Below, one piece after another: positions 38,117 to 49,770 of a stretch of DNA of 64,000 nucleotides. The DNA lies in contig JASVEC010000018.1 in NCBI GenBank assembly GCA_030770535.1, positions 372,001 to 436,000 on the forward strand, written 5' to 3'. The notes below the pieces were generated by a model that was not told the DNA's origin, did not search any database, and saw nothing but the letters and a program-made list of their open reading frames with translations. The position numbers were made by a program, and so were the translations under genes. The DNA comes from Batkoa obscura (Eukaryota > Entomophthoromycota > Entomophthoromycetes > Entomophthorales > Batkoaceae). Every line of letters starts with the position of its first letter. The stretch's first letter is position 1.

Positions 38117-38668
38117 ATGTTTCAATTAACCAGAAGTCTTAAAACTGTTGCCAAACTCTCCTTAAAAACTAAATTATATCAACCAACTAGTATTCTTGGT
38201 AAGTTTATTATTTATGTTTTATTTGAAAGTTTGATTTAAAAAATAAAGAAATTTTACAACAAATTATTAATTAATTAAAACGAAATTTAATATATAAATT
38301 TAAATTCACCAAAGGACTTAAAACTAATTTGATCATTTTTAGCTCGTCGTTCATACTCTGATCACTCTTTGACCTTTGATGAACACAGTGCCCAATACGT
38401 TAACTTTTTCAATGAAGTAGATGATGTTTATGAATTACAACGTGGACTTACCAATTGTTTTTCTTATGATTTAGTACCTTCCCCATCCGTTTTAGAAGCT
38501 GCTTTAAAAGCTAGTCGTCGTGTTAACTCTTATTCTACTGCTGTACGTATCTTTGAAGGTATTAAAGATAAAGTAGATAATGAAACTCAATATAATGAGT
38601 ATGTTAAGGAATTAGAACCCATTCGTAAACAATTAAGTATTTTAACTAAGGAAGAATTAGGGTTATAA
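38117..38668 (+). CDS. COX6: Cytochrome c oxidase subunit 6 (Va homologue)
   Basis: Two exons, 38117-38198 and 38343-38668, about 135 residues. The N-terminus MFQLTRSLKTVAKLSLKTK is a typical basic mitochondrial presequence ending near ARRSYSDH. The mature part contains YVNFFNEVDDVYELQRGLTN, YDLVPSPSVLEAALKASRRV and AVRIFEGIKDK, hallmarks of the COX6/COX5A family, a matrix-facing subunit of complex IV. Length fits the family. Confidence 0.95.
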
Positions 38669-39051
38669 ATGGACGAATAAAGAATTTAGTATAGGGTTTA
38701 GTCATTTTTAGAGTTAAAATTTTTAAATTTATTAAGGATTGAGGTTTTTTTATTTTTTTTAAATTAGATTCGAAAATAAATCCGATAATCAAATCAATAA
38801 TAGATTTTTAAATGAATTGAAAAATTTAAAATAAATGTGATTTCTAGAAAAATTTTAAAAATAATTTAGAATAAAAATTCATCAGATAAAAATGATAAAT
38901 TTTCAAACTTGTATAAAAGCCACGTCATGCTCTAATATGAATTCATTATCAAAAATCAAAAACTATATAAACTCTTATTTTATCATTATCTACATAAACA
39001 AAAATTTAATTTAATTTTTATTAAAAAAAAGACATCAACAAAATTAAATAA
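38669..39051. other. COX6-ARG7 spacer
   Basis: Holds the ARG7 promoter; TATAAA-like runs are too common in this DNA to assign one. Confidence 0.4.
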
Positions 39052-40264
39052 ATGCAACGTTCCACTTCATTATTGAAAAATCTACCATCATCTTTGTCTT
39101 TACCCCTTGGTTTTAAAGCTAGTGGTGTTCACTGTGGTATTAAAAAAGATATATCCAAACCAGATATAAGTTTAATAGTATCTTCATTACCATGTGTTGC
39201 CTCCGCTGTAGTCACTCAAAATCAATTCAGTGCCGCACCAGTAGTTGTAACCAAACAAGTGTTATCTAAAAATAATAATAATATTTATGGTTTAGTAGTG
39301 AATTCAGGTTGTGCTAATGCAGTGACTGGAGAGCAAGGATTAAAAGATAGTTGGGAAATGGTAGAATTGACTAATGAATTGATAGGAAAACAAAAAGATA
39401 GTGTATTGGTAATGTCAACAGGGGTAATAGGACATACATTACCTATGGATAAAGTAAAGAAAGGAATTAAAGAAGGAATTGAAAAATTAGGTGAGGATGA
39501 AGATAGTTATCACAACTGTTCCCAAGGATTTATGACTACAGATGCTTTCCCAAAGATTCAAAGTTATCAAAATAAAGTTAAAGAAAAGGGAATGGATTAT
39601 TCTATATTAGGCATTTGTAAAGGTGCAGGTATGATTCATCCAAATATGGCTACATTATTAACAGCTTTAATTACGGATGTTAATATTAGTGAAACTTGTT
39701 TAAAAGATGCATTAAAATATGCTACAGATAAAAGTTTTAATTCAATTTCAATTGATGGAGATACTTCCACTAATGATTGTTGTATTGTATTGGCTAATGG
39801 AGGGAAAAAGAATGAAATTATTAATAATTTAGAATCAGAAGAATACAAAAAATTTAAATTGAATTTGACTGAGATAATGATTCAATTAGCTAAATTAATT
39901 GTATTAGATGGGGAAGGTGCTACCAAATTTTTAAGTATTCATGTTAAAAATAGTCGAAATGAACTTGAAGCAAAACAAATTGCTAATTCAATAGCTACTT
40001 CAGCCTTAGTAAAAACAGCGTTTTATGGGGAGGATGCTAATTGGGGTCGAATTATTGCTGCTGTTGGATATTCAGGAGTTAAAATCAATACGGAAAAAAT
40101 TGATTTGAAAATTAATGTAGGACAAAAAGAAAGTGATGATAAAAATCAATGTATTTATTTATTAAAAAATGGGAAGCCAATTGTTATGGATGAAGTCAAG
40201 GCAAAAGAGATTATGAAAAATAAAGAATTATTTTTAAGCATTGATTTAAATTTAGGTAATTATT

Positions 40265-40295
<31 letters not shown>

Positions 40296-40409
40296 TACTA
40301 ATATTTATTTATTTTTATTTATATAATAATAGGGGATAAAGATGCCACTATATGGACTTGTGATTTTTCACATGAATATGTAACTATTAATGGCTCTTAT
40401 CGTACATAA
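39052..40409 (+). CDS. ARG7: Ornithine acetyltransferase / N-acetylglutamate synthase (ArgJ type)
   Basis: Two exons, 39052-40255 and 40333-40409, about 426 residues. The second exon supplies the conserved end [20 protein letters not shown]; without it the frame stops early at 40269. The autocleavage block [14 protein letters not shown] places the nucleophile Thr at about residue 201. [18 protein letters not shown] and [11 protein letters not shown] are family blocks. The enzyme moves acetyl from N-acetylornithine to glutamate in mitochondrial arginine synthesis; the basic N-terminus [10 protein letters not shown] fits mitochondrial import. The tail crowds the convergent neighbour, whose stop is only 5 bp away. 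Confidence 0.95.
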
Positions 40410-40414
40410 AAAAT

Positions 40415-40753
40415 TTAAAATAAATGAAATTGTTTAATAGCTAATGGCTGACCACCTAAAATTCTTTTTAATTTTTGACCATAATTAGTTAAATAGTAAT
40501 AATCTATAATAAAAGTATTATTATTATTATTATTATTTAATGAAATATAATAAATAATTAAATTATTATGTATATTATTTGTAGTTAATAATATTGTAGT
40601 ATTATTATAATATGTTAATTGTTGATTAATTAATTTATTATTAAAATAAATTAAAGCTAAAATATTATTATTAATAGTCAATTCTATAGGTATTTGATAA
40701 AATTCATTAATTAATTCATTTGGTAAATCAAAATTAATAGTTGTTTTTAATAA

Positions 40754-40788
<35 letters not shown>

Positions 40789-41908
40789 GTATTAATTCCC
40801 AATTATATGGATTAGCTATATTATTTGAATTAAATAAATAATAGTTGATATTTAAATCTAATTGTTGTTCTTGTTGATGCTGATTATTATTATTTTGTCT
40901 TAATTTATAATCTAATAAACAATTATTATTAAATAAATAAATTAAAATTGAATTATTCATTGTATTATCTATATTTACTTCGATCCAATTGAATTTATTC
41001 ATACTAATTTCTACTATCTGTTGATTTAATAATATAATTAAATTATTATTTAATACTTTAAATAATAAACTATTTAATTGATTTTTTAATATGTCTACTT
41101 TAATTAATATATTATTATTATTATTATTATTATTATTAGAATATTGAATAATATCTTTTATTGATGTAATATCAAACAATAAATTTTCTATTGAAAAATT
41201 TAATTGTTGTTTTTGTGGTTTAACAAATATTGAATTAATTGAACTTAATTGATTGTTTTCAATAGTAAATATAAAATCACAGTTTAAATATTGATTGTTT
41301 TTAATAAATGAACTATTTAATTGATATTTGTAATATTCTGGTAATATAACAATATTTTGTTGATTTAATGAATGATAGTTATTTTCTCTATCTATATTAC
41401 TAAACCCAATAATCTCCTGTTCATTATTATAAATAGGCCATAAATTAAGTATAGTTTGATATTCTATAAATAAAATATATAATAATTGTTCCTTGTTTCT
41501 TTCATATAATGCTACCCAACCAATTCCTTGATCAAAATTTAATAAAGAAACTTGATCTTTATCTTCCATTCGAATGTCAATACCAATAGTACCAAATGAA
41601 TTTATAATGTTTTCAAATATTAATTCCCCATCAAATAAATTATCAATTGGGGAACAAATCCATAATTCATTATTGTTATTATATTTCATTATAAAATGAA
41701 TTTGTTTACTATTATATTTTAATAATAAATTATTATTTGTACGATAATTGGAAAGTGAAATTAAACTATTTTTATAATTTAATTGACTAGAGATAAAATA
41801 AGATTCATGAGATTCCAATTGATTTAATTCATTATCAATATTCATTTGAATATCAAAATTACTTTTCATTTGTTCATTATAATTACGATAAAATGTAAAT
41901 TCTAATAA

Positions 41909-41959
<51 letters not shown>

Positions 41960-43192
41960 TGTCATCCTATGATTTAATAATAAATTTTCCTCATTAATAG
42001 TAATAAAAGGTAATGGATCAATATTTGAATGAATTAATTCTAATTCAAAATTATTAATAAATAATAAACAATTTTTAAATACTAATAATTGTTCATTTAA
42101 ATATATATCAAAATAATTGTCAAATAATAATTGATCCCAAATAATAGTAAATATCCCCTGAGATATACAAGTTTGTATTATTATTTTTAATATAAAGGGA
42201 TCTTTAATTAATTGATTTTTAATATAAATTGATTTATTTTTAGTTGTATATTGTAAATCATCCATTTCATTTATAAACTTTTCAATATTATATTCATCAA
42301 ATTCTTCATTATTAGAACATTGATTCCCCTCTTTTTCAATTGGCTCTTTAATTGGACAAATTAAATCTATATCTTTTTTATATCTACTTAATAAATTTAT
42401 ACTATTGTTACTAATAATGGGTAACATTATGTTATTATATCTAAAATAGAATATAAATCAAATAAATTATAAATATATAATAATACAATTATTTTACCTT
42501 AGAAAATTGACTATTCCATTAATAAATACAGATTCTATTCCCATTGTATAAGATTTTTGATTTGGCCATGACATGTTTAATCCAATAATACAACCCTCTT
42601 CATCAATTGTGTTAATATCTTTAATTAAATTACATAAATTACTCAGATATAATTTTAAATCTTTCAATAATTGAACATAAAATCCTGAATTCATTATATC
42701 ATTCCATTCTACTTTTTTTTCATCTAACTCATAAACAATATCAATATTTTCTTTAACTAAAAACTGTATTATAATTGAAAACTTATTTTCATTTAATAAT
42801 TTAATAATCTTATTAATCTTATTAAAATAATGCTCTATTGATACTTCTTTTTCATTGATACTTAATCCTTTATTTTTCCAAATTACTAAATATTCAATTA
42901 CATTCAATTTCAATTGAATCATATTAACACCTAGATTTTTGTATACTCTCACTTTCTTTTCTAATTTTTCTTCATTTATATCCAAATCAACCCCAATTAA
43001 TATACTATTTTTTCCATTGATAATGAAGCTGGAGTCATTGGAAACAGGATGGGGATAAGTTAAGTTACCATGGGGATGAGAATATTCTTCAAATAAAAGT
43101 TGCTTTGGGTAAAATATATGATGTAATTTGAGATATAGATAGTAAAGGATAAATGAAAAGATACTTAATACTAAAACTAATTTGAATAACAT
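40415..43192 (-). CDS. Membrane-anchored Asn-rich protein, possibly GH35-like
   Basis: Two exons, 43192-42498 and 42440-40415, about 906 residues. Residues 4-21 (KLVLVLSIFSFILYYLYL) form a signal anchor. The next region (KVRVYKNLGVNMIQLKLNVI, NLCNLIKDINTIDEEGCIIG, NFLRYNNIMLPIIS) follows the rhythm of a GH35 beta-galactosidase barrel, and the end (NILALIYFNNKLINQQL) resembles its jelly-roll. The family's catalytic Glu in ENEYG is not present, so activity is doubtful. Several (AAT)n tracts encode Asn runs of 7-15. The assignment is weak; the gene model is good. Confidence 0.72.
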
Positions 43193-43660
43193 TATTACTT
43201 ATTGATGATGGGATCTTTTTTATATATTATTCGTTATAAAGATAAAATGATATCTTACTTTCTTTAGTTTATTAGGAATCCATTTCAGTTACGTAATATA
43301 GATATTAATGAATTGTCAAGAGATAAATTGAGTCAATAAAAGCCATTCATTTAGTTAACAAGTTTATTTTAATTTGTTAATTTTTTTATTTGAAAATATC
43401 ACTGCTTTTTTTAGATTACGAATCATTCATTGATCGTTTATTAAGTAACTTAAAATTTAAAAATATGGGCTAATAAAATCTTAAAAGATATTACTATAAT
43501 TAATATTTTTTACTTTATTAATAGTAACACTTTATTTTAAATGATTAATTATTTTTATTATTAAAGTTAATAATAAAAACATTAAAGAAAGTATAACACA
43601 GTTAAAAATTAGACATTTATATTAAAATAAAGCAAATAACTTAATGCAATATGACTGACT
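43193..43660. other. 5' region of the Asn-rich protein gene
   Basis: AT-rich; nothing distinct seen. Confidence 0.45.
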
Positions 43661-43767
43661 ATATGAGGATGTTTTTTGGTTTTATCACACTTTGTCATTT
43701 TTTAAGCACTATTTAAGTGAAAAGATTGTTAGTAAAATTCTTAAACAAAAAAAATATATTTTCATAT
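43661..43767 (+). mobile_element. MITE copy 17
   Basis: TATATGAGGATGTTTTTTGG, AAGCACTATTTAAGTGAAAAG, and a worn right end ATATTTTCATATAT. It is the only copy between 31 and 49 kb. Confidence 0.88.
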
Positions 43768-44703
43768 ATATATGAAATGTAAATTGAGTTTTAAAATGAT
43801 CTTATAAATATAAAATGAGTTGACTGTTAATAGATAGGATTAAATATTCAGTAATTAATAGAAGAATTCATTATGTGAAATCTTAACTAATATAGGAATG
43901 AACGTAAAGGGAAGTTATCTTTGAATTTCTACAATTAAACAATATTTAAAGTAACTTTAATAATTGTAATCTAATTAAATAATCTTATAATTTTCTAATA
44001 TTTAAATAATAGCCTAGTTATTATAAACAAGTCATCATTATATTAATTTCATTATGACCATTATCTTTAATCTAAATAATTATTCAATGCTTAATAAGAT
44101 CTATTCTACTGTTTCTTATATAAAGTATTAGTTTAAAACCGTTATTTACTTTTATAATATCAAGAGTACTAATTATATTTGATCAATAATGAAATTAAAT
44201 AATAATGAAACTGATATTGATATTAAAAAATGAATTTAATATTAAATTGTTGTTGAACCTTTATTTAAAATTATAAATCAATTAATTGATCTAAATAAAA
44301 TAGATTTAAAATAAGAGCAGTATTAGAATTAATTAACATATTAAAAATAACTATAAAATTGAGTTTTAGTTTTAATTTAGTTAATAGTAAATACTAAATA
44401 TATATATTAAAAAACAGTTATTTCAAATGAAATTAAACCTGTATTTTTAATATTAATATTTATTATAAGATATTTTTTAATATTATCTTTGAATATACTA
44501 TGTAGATCTTCAAATTAAAGTTAAACTATTCTCATAAAAGATTTAAAAGCTAACTTTTTATTTAAAAAAATAGATCGGATATGAATGTAAATCAATAAAT
44601 AAATCAAACTTAATAAATATCAAAAAAAAGCTATCAATATTTAAAATTAATTCTTTATTTAATCTTACTTCAATTAATCATATAAAATAAAATAAAAAGC
44701 ACA
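43768..44703. other. Spacer, nothing recognised
   Basis: Extremely AT-rich, no frame or repeat. Confidence 0.5.
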
Positions 44704-45216
44704 ATGTCAAAACTTATCATCTTATTCTATCTCTTCTATCTATCATTAAATGGCTACATTCACACTTCAATTAATACACATAAAGGTCTATTAATCCCAC
44801 GAGAAGTCAGTGGCTTAACATTTAACAAATTAGATGATAAATCCATAGAAGAACCTGACAATGGGGATGATAATAGTGGGGAATACGATTTCAGTGTTCG
44901 AGAACTCAACAAATATATTGAAAGAGTGGAACAAAGTAAACAAAGTCATAATCGACTAGAATTAGAACTATATGAAAAAGAAAAAGAATTATTAGCAAGT
45001 AAAAAGAAGGTAGCTTTAGCCGAAAGTATCTTAAAATATCACCAAGATAATTTAGAGAAATATCAAAAATTATTAAGTGAAAGGGAAAAAAAATATCATC
45101 ATGATATGGAACAAAAGATTCAACAAAAAGTTAAGGTGGAAAAGGAATTAAGGGAGAAAAAATTATTACAATTTGAGATGGAAGAGAAAAAACGTCGATT
45201 ATTAGCTGGATTGTAA
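44704..45216 (+). CDS. Small secreted coiled-coil protein
   Basis: Single exon, 170 residues. Residues 1-17 (KLIILFYLFYLSLNGYIH region) form a signal peptide. A short acidic linker (EEPDNGDDNSGEYD) is followed from about residue 65 to the end by charged heptads (ELNKYIERVEQSKQSHNRLE ... EKELREKKLLQFEMEEKKRR), predicting one long coiled coil. There is no Cys and no known domain. It sits next to another secreted-protein gene. I do not recognise the family. Confidence 0.75.
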   Translation: MSKLIILFYLFYLSLNGYIHTSINTHKGLLIPREVSGLTFNKLDDKSIEEPDNGDDNSGEYDFSVRELNKYIERVEQSKQSHNRLELELYEKEKELLASKKKVALAESILKYHQDNLEKYQKLLSEREKKYHHDMEQKIQQKVKVEKELREKKLLQFEMEEKKRRLLAGL

Positions 45217-45756
45217 AGATAAGCAAATGGGATAGTTGTGTTAAGTATTTATTTAAAATAAATTGCAATTAATTTTAGAACTTTTTAGAATTTAGTTTTA
45301 ATTATTTACTTATCCTACTTAAGTTGTATTATTTCATTGCTAATAAGTTATATTTGATTGATCTGGATAAAACTAATTTTGTTTTAATTCATTTTATATA
45401 AATTAAGTTGAAAATAAATAAATTAATATTAATATTAATATTATTTAAATTCATTAATACTAAAATTTATATAGTAATTGTTCAATTTAAATTTCATTTG
45501 TTTTTACCCTTTAATTAGTTTAAGGCATAAAATGAAGTCAATAATCCCAAAAATAAGAGGGGAAAAGACATCAAGATAACCACAATCGAGGGGAAAAATT
45601 GAAAATGCTTTAGAAACTTTTAAAAAATCTTCATAAAGTGCATAAATTTCATTAAAAACCATAATAATAATAATAATCTAATATCAAAATAAATAGATAT
45701 AAAAAGAATCTAAATTGATATTAAAAAACCGTAACTTTATTATTCTAATTTCAATA
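45217..45756. other. Spacer between two secreted-protein genes
   Basis: No gene seen; the promoter of the lysozyme-like gene is here. Confidence 0.45.
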
Positions 45757-46410
45757 ATGTTATTCAATATCAATTGTTGTCCTTTAATCTTTCTACTCCT
45801 AACTAATTTCAGTTTAAGTTTAACTACAAGTTTTGGCACAGGTTCCGGTTTAACCTTAGTCAAATTAAGTCAAATTTTTCAACCTTGTGGAGTAGAAAAT
45901 AGTATAGCACCTGGAGAAAGCATCTCATGTTCAAAGGCATTACCGTTGATTCAATCTGCCGCTTCGAAATACTCTTTAACCACGAATGAGCAATTAGCCT
46001 TTTACTTATCCACCATAGCTATTGAATCAGGTAATCTTTCCTTCAATAAAAATCATTTCCCCGGACGTATAGGTCAAGGAACATACAGTATGTTAATGAG
46101 TCCTAATTTATATGCATTCTACAAAACCGAAATCAATAACAATTCTATTCAATATAATGAAAATGATGATAATTCGAAAGCCCAATTATTAAATTATTTA
46201 AACCAAAATGAGCTCTATTTCTTACCAGGTGCTTGGTGGATTGCTAAAGGGGCTGGAGAAATTCAAAATTCTTCTTGTAATTCATTGAAAAATGATTTGG
46301 TTAACGCTGATACTAGTAAAGTAGCTCAATTGTTTACTACTTGCTTAGGAGTCGATGGTATGTCTAGAGTTTCCGCTTATAAAAATGCTTTACAGGTCTT
46401 GAATTCCTAA
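45757..46410 (+). CDS. Secreted lysozyme/chitinase-like protein
   Basis: Single exon, 217 residues from the ATG at 45757; an upstream in-frame TTG at 45715 is not credible. A signal peptide is visible (LIFLLLTNFSLSLT). The mature part has ALPLIQSAASKYSLTTNEQL, AFYLSTIAIESGNLSFNKNH, FPGRIGQGTYSMLM, PGAWWIAKGAG and TTCLGVDGMSRVSAYKNAL. This follows the GH19/lysozyme-like fold of secreted fungal proteins, with IAIES offering the likely catalytic Glu. Four cysteines could form disulfides. A cell-wall-lytic role is inferred. Confidence 0.82.
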   Translation: MLFNINCCPLIFLLLTNFSLSLTTSFGTGSGLTLVKLSQIFQPCGVENSIAPGESISCSKALPLIQSAASKYSLTTNEQLAFYLSTIAIESGNLSFNKNHFPGRIGQGTYSMLMSPNLYAFYKTEINNNSIQYNENDDNSKAQLLNYLNQNELYFLPGAWWIAKGAGEIQNSSCNSLKNDLVNADTSKVAQLFTTCLGVDGMSRVSAYKNALQVLNS

Positions 46411-47216
46411 AACTTTAATAAAATTGAGTTTCTGTGTTAATATTTCTTTTGTAGAGTTTATTGTTTATATTATTATTATTATTAAAAGTAAATGATAAAA
46501 TGGATTGAATCTAAAGATATTAGGGTTTTGATTGAATGAATTCAAATAACTGGTAGTAAATAGAGTTGGCTATATGTTTATTTGTAAAATACAGATAATA
46601 AAATATTAGCAATTTAATGTAATTTGATATCAAAGACATCAATATTTTTTTAAATTGAACTCATAAATTAAAAATGACACTATATTATGCAGTTTGATTA
46701 AGTAAATAAAAGATATATCATTGTTTAATACAGGTTAATTTAGTAATAATACATAATCTTAATATAATGGGCATGTATAATATCTTTTAAGGACATAGTA
46801 ATGTTTTGTCTTTTGTATATCAAGGCATTACTATAAATTCTGCATTAAATTTTAATTTTACTTTAGCTGAGTTTAAATTGAGCCAATTGAAACTCTGGTT
46901 ATTTTATAAATAGAGCTGAAGTAATTAAAAAAGGGGAAGGAATTGAGTACAAAATTGAAAATATCAAATTGATATTTTTAATGAATATAAAATAAATATA
47001 CTAAACTATTAAAATGATTTACTAAAAATAATACAATTCAAATATAAAATGTTAAGCATTATGACTTTATTTTATTTATCCAAAAAAAATTAAAAGGATA
47101 TTTTATATTTTTATATTTTTATATTTTTATCTATATCATAGTAAAAAAGTATAGTATTTTAAAATGCTTAATGATCATATATGATGACTACAAAATTGTT
47201 TATATCATATTAAAAC
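46411..47216. other. Spacer, nothing firm
   Basis: Contains a small TATTTTTATAT tandem run near 47100-47130. No gene seen. Confidence 0.5.
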
Positions 47217-48848
47217 TTACATTACCTTAATCAAATCTTCATCAAGCTCACTCAGTTTAAATTCCACACCAACACCCATAAGTGATTGGTAATAACCAAC
47301 TCCTTCATCTTTCAGCTCTATTTCTTCATCACCAACATCCATAACTGATTGATAAAATTCAGCTGCCTTATCAAACCTTTTAACATGACGTAACTCTCCA
47401 TTTGGATATTTATTATTTGGGTGTTTAAGTCTACAACCAACTTTAAAACATTTGCCAGCAAAAGAACATTTTTTAAGACGATGACTAGGAAGGATCTGCT
47501 TAGGATGATATAATTGGCAATCATAGCCAAGGCAATCTTCTTCAAGGAAACATCTTACTCCAATAATAGAATATGGGTTTAGATTAGCATACCTACGTAG
47601 CTTATGTATATACATACAATCAGGGAGAGTGCATGCTTCATCATACCTACAAATCATGGCTTCCTCAATAGGGTGAACAAAAAGGCATTGTCTGGTTTTA
47701 TAACCTTCGCAAGTATTCCCATTTTCACATTTTTCAGTTGGATGAAAATATGTACAACTACTGTTATCACAGCCTGGAAAATTAATGCATTTGATACGTT
47801 TAATATAATTGGGTTTGTAGTGATTATAGCTTTGAAATGGGGTTGAATTCACTACTGGTATTGGCATTGGTCCTGATCCTATCACTTTTGTTTGAGATGG
47901 CAATCCTGTACTAGATTGGCTGTTAATAGGGCTAGTCGCATGGTTTTGCTTCTGTGGGTGCCTATTACGTGTAGGATAAGGGTCACTTATATTCTTTCCT
48001 AAACGAGAGAAAACAGATGCACTTTTAATAATTGGTTGCTTACTGCCAGTTTTTTTCTGGTTATCAGCATGAGGAGACGATGGCGAGATAGGTGAATTTT
48101 TGGAAGGCGTAGGCTGTTCTATTTTAGTAGTTATCTTTGAACTAGAGCGAATGAAAGAAATCTTCTCCTTCATAGGAGTTGATTCCTTACGAGATTGAGA
48201 TTGTTGTCTGACGTGATTAGATGTTGATGACTGATCAAACGGCGTGTTTGGCCGACCATTTCTAATTGCATCGCTAGAGTCTTGATCATTAGGACTTAAT
48301 GATGGTGCTTTGTTATTAGATACAAGTTTAGAAGAGCGAGTGAAGGAAAGTCCTTTACTTTGAATTACCTCTTTAATTTTTGTAGTATCAGAATGTGAGC
48401 GCCTTTGACTTGGAGATCTTAGTTCGTTTTCATAATGTGGGTTACTGCGCTTAAATGATAATGAAGTTTTCCTTTCACTTCTATTTTCAAGAAACCTTTC
48501 AGGCACTCTGGTGTTAGAAGATGAATTAAATGATATAGGTCTTCGGCGCATGTCTGAGTCTCTATCCAAGTCCTTTCTTTCTGATACTCTGCTATCTGGA
48601 GACCTAATATGACGATTTTCATTGCGATAGTTATTACGATTATCTAGTTGCTCCCTTTGGGGGCGGTGATCATTATTATTTTGATGTGAGCGAACCCTTG
48701 GAGTATGGGCTTCCTGCCTACGCACTAATTCTTTTTCAACAGTGGTTGTAAGGCTAGGCAAATCTTTAGGCGTTTTTATATCTTTGAAAGCTCTCAGGAG
48801 GATACGAGAGTTACGAGCGCTTTCTTTAGTATTGTTAGTTGACGACAT
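47217..48848 (-). CDS. Nab2/ZC3H14-type poly(A)-binding zinc-finger protein
   Basis: Single exon, 543 residues, ATG at 48848. Residues about 1-340 are Ser/Arg/Asn-rich and disordered-looking, with repeated SFxRSSSK-like phrases (SFTRSSKLVS, SFIRSSSKIT). From about 352 come five tandem CCCH fingers of the Nab2 spacing, CX5CX4-6CX3H: CINFPGCDNSSCTYFH, CENGNTCEGYKTRQCLFVH, CRYDEACTLPDCMYIH, CFLEEDCLGYDCQLYH and CSFAGKCFKVGCRLKH. Nab2 proteins bind poly(A) and control tail length and mRNA export in the nucleus. The C-terminus has a short internal repeat (FYQSVMDVG, YYQSLMGVG). Confidence 0.9.
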   Translation of the reverse strand: MSSTNNTKESARNSRILLRAFKDIKTPKDLPSLTTTVEKELVRRQEAHTPRVRSHQNNNDHRPQREQLDNRNNYRNENRHIRSPDSRVSERKDLDRDSDMRRRPISFNSSSNTRVPERFLENRSERKTSLSFKRSNPHYENELRSPSQRRSHSDTTKIKEVIQSKGLSFTRSSKLVSNNKAPSLSPNDQDSSDAIRNGRPNTPFDQSSTSNHVRQQSQSRKESTPMKEKISFIRSSSKITTKIEQPTPSKNSPISPSSPHADNQKKTGSKQPIIKSASVFSRLGKNISDPYPTRNRHPQKQNHATSPINSQSSTGLPSQTKVIGSGPMPIPVVNSTPFQSYNHYKPNYIKRIKCINFPGCDNSSCTYFHPTEKCENGNTCEGYKTRQCLFVHPIEEAMICRYDEACTLPDCMYIHKLRRYANLNPYSIIGVRCFLEEDCLGYDCQLYHPKQILPSHRLKKCSFAGKCFKVGCRLKHPNNKYPNGELRHVKRFDKAAEFYQSVMDVGDEEIELKDEGVGYYQSLMGVGVEFKLSELDEDLIKVM

Positions 48849-49445
48849 TTTTGAAAAAATAAATAAATAAATGGCTAGTTTCCCCCCTTTTTATAGTTGA
48901 ACTGTATCACTAAGTGAATGGTTAATGATTCATGAATTATAGTCCAATCACATTGAGATTATCCTTTTTTGAGGCTAAACACTGGAGGCTGGTAAGGGAT
49001 TTTGAATCTGATTTAATTTCTAATCACAAAGTTACTTTTATGCAGTAGAACTTCACGGTTAGCCAATCAGAGTTAAAATATATAGCAAAGCTTAGCCCTT
49101 GTCATAAGTTGATCTAGATTGGCTTAAAAAAATGAGTAGGAGTAATAGTAGTTTATTTTCAACACAAACTATGACTATGACATTAAGTCAATTTTATTAA
49201 CACTATTATAATTTAAAATTACGATTTGTAGTCTGTAATTTTTTATCAATATTAGCTATAGCATCTAATTGTAATTGTTGAATTTAAATTTAAAATAGTT
49301 AGCATTATAACATAACTATGGTAGATTATTTATAATAAAATGTGCAAAAATTTTATTAAAAAATCAAAAATAGGTTCTAATTTTTATTTATTTCTTGATG
49401 ATTAAGCATATTAAATAGTTTATTATATTGTCTCCTATTTATTCA
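48849..49445. other. 5' region of the Nab2-type gene
   Basis: Slightly GC-richer than its neighbours; contains CCAAT-type motifs (AGTCCAATCAC, GCCAATCAG, the second near 49060). No frame seen. Confidence 0.45.
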
Positions 49446-49548
49446 ATATATGGGGATATATTTTTTTGTTTAAGAATTTTACTAACAATCTTTCCAATTA
49501 AATAGCACTTAATATAAAAGTAATGGAATCAAAAAAACATCCCCATAT
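49446..49548 (-). mobile_element. MITE copy 18
   Basis: ATATGGGGATAT ... ACATCCCCATAT with ACTAACAATCTTTCCAATTA. It lies 220 bp beyond the stop of glycosyltransferase copy B. Confidence 0.92.
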
Positions 49549-49770
49549 CAATTTCTTAAGTTTACCTTTGTATACTATTTTGCGAAAAATCGCTTTTGTA
49601 TATTAAAAATCATACTTTAAAGCAACATAAATAACATCTTATCTTTGGTGTCTTACTGACACATCTCTTATTCAAAATTATTTAGTTACTAACATTTTCT
49701 AAAATTCTACAAAAAAAGGCTTTGTATCTTAAACTTTATTATTTAAGATTGCATTTTCAAAAAAAATAAT

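Noticed and set aside
40256-40269. In-frame stop ending ArgJ at 40269
   Set aside because: The conserved ArgJ C-terminus is found in a second exon (40333-40409), so this stop is intronic.
45715-45756. Upstream extension of the lysozyme-like protein
   Set aside because: It depends on a TTG start; the ATG at 45757 gives a normal signal peptide.
47604-47846. Plus-strand open frame of 80 residues
   Set aside because: Antisense shadow of the zinc-finger exon of the Nab2-type gene.
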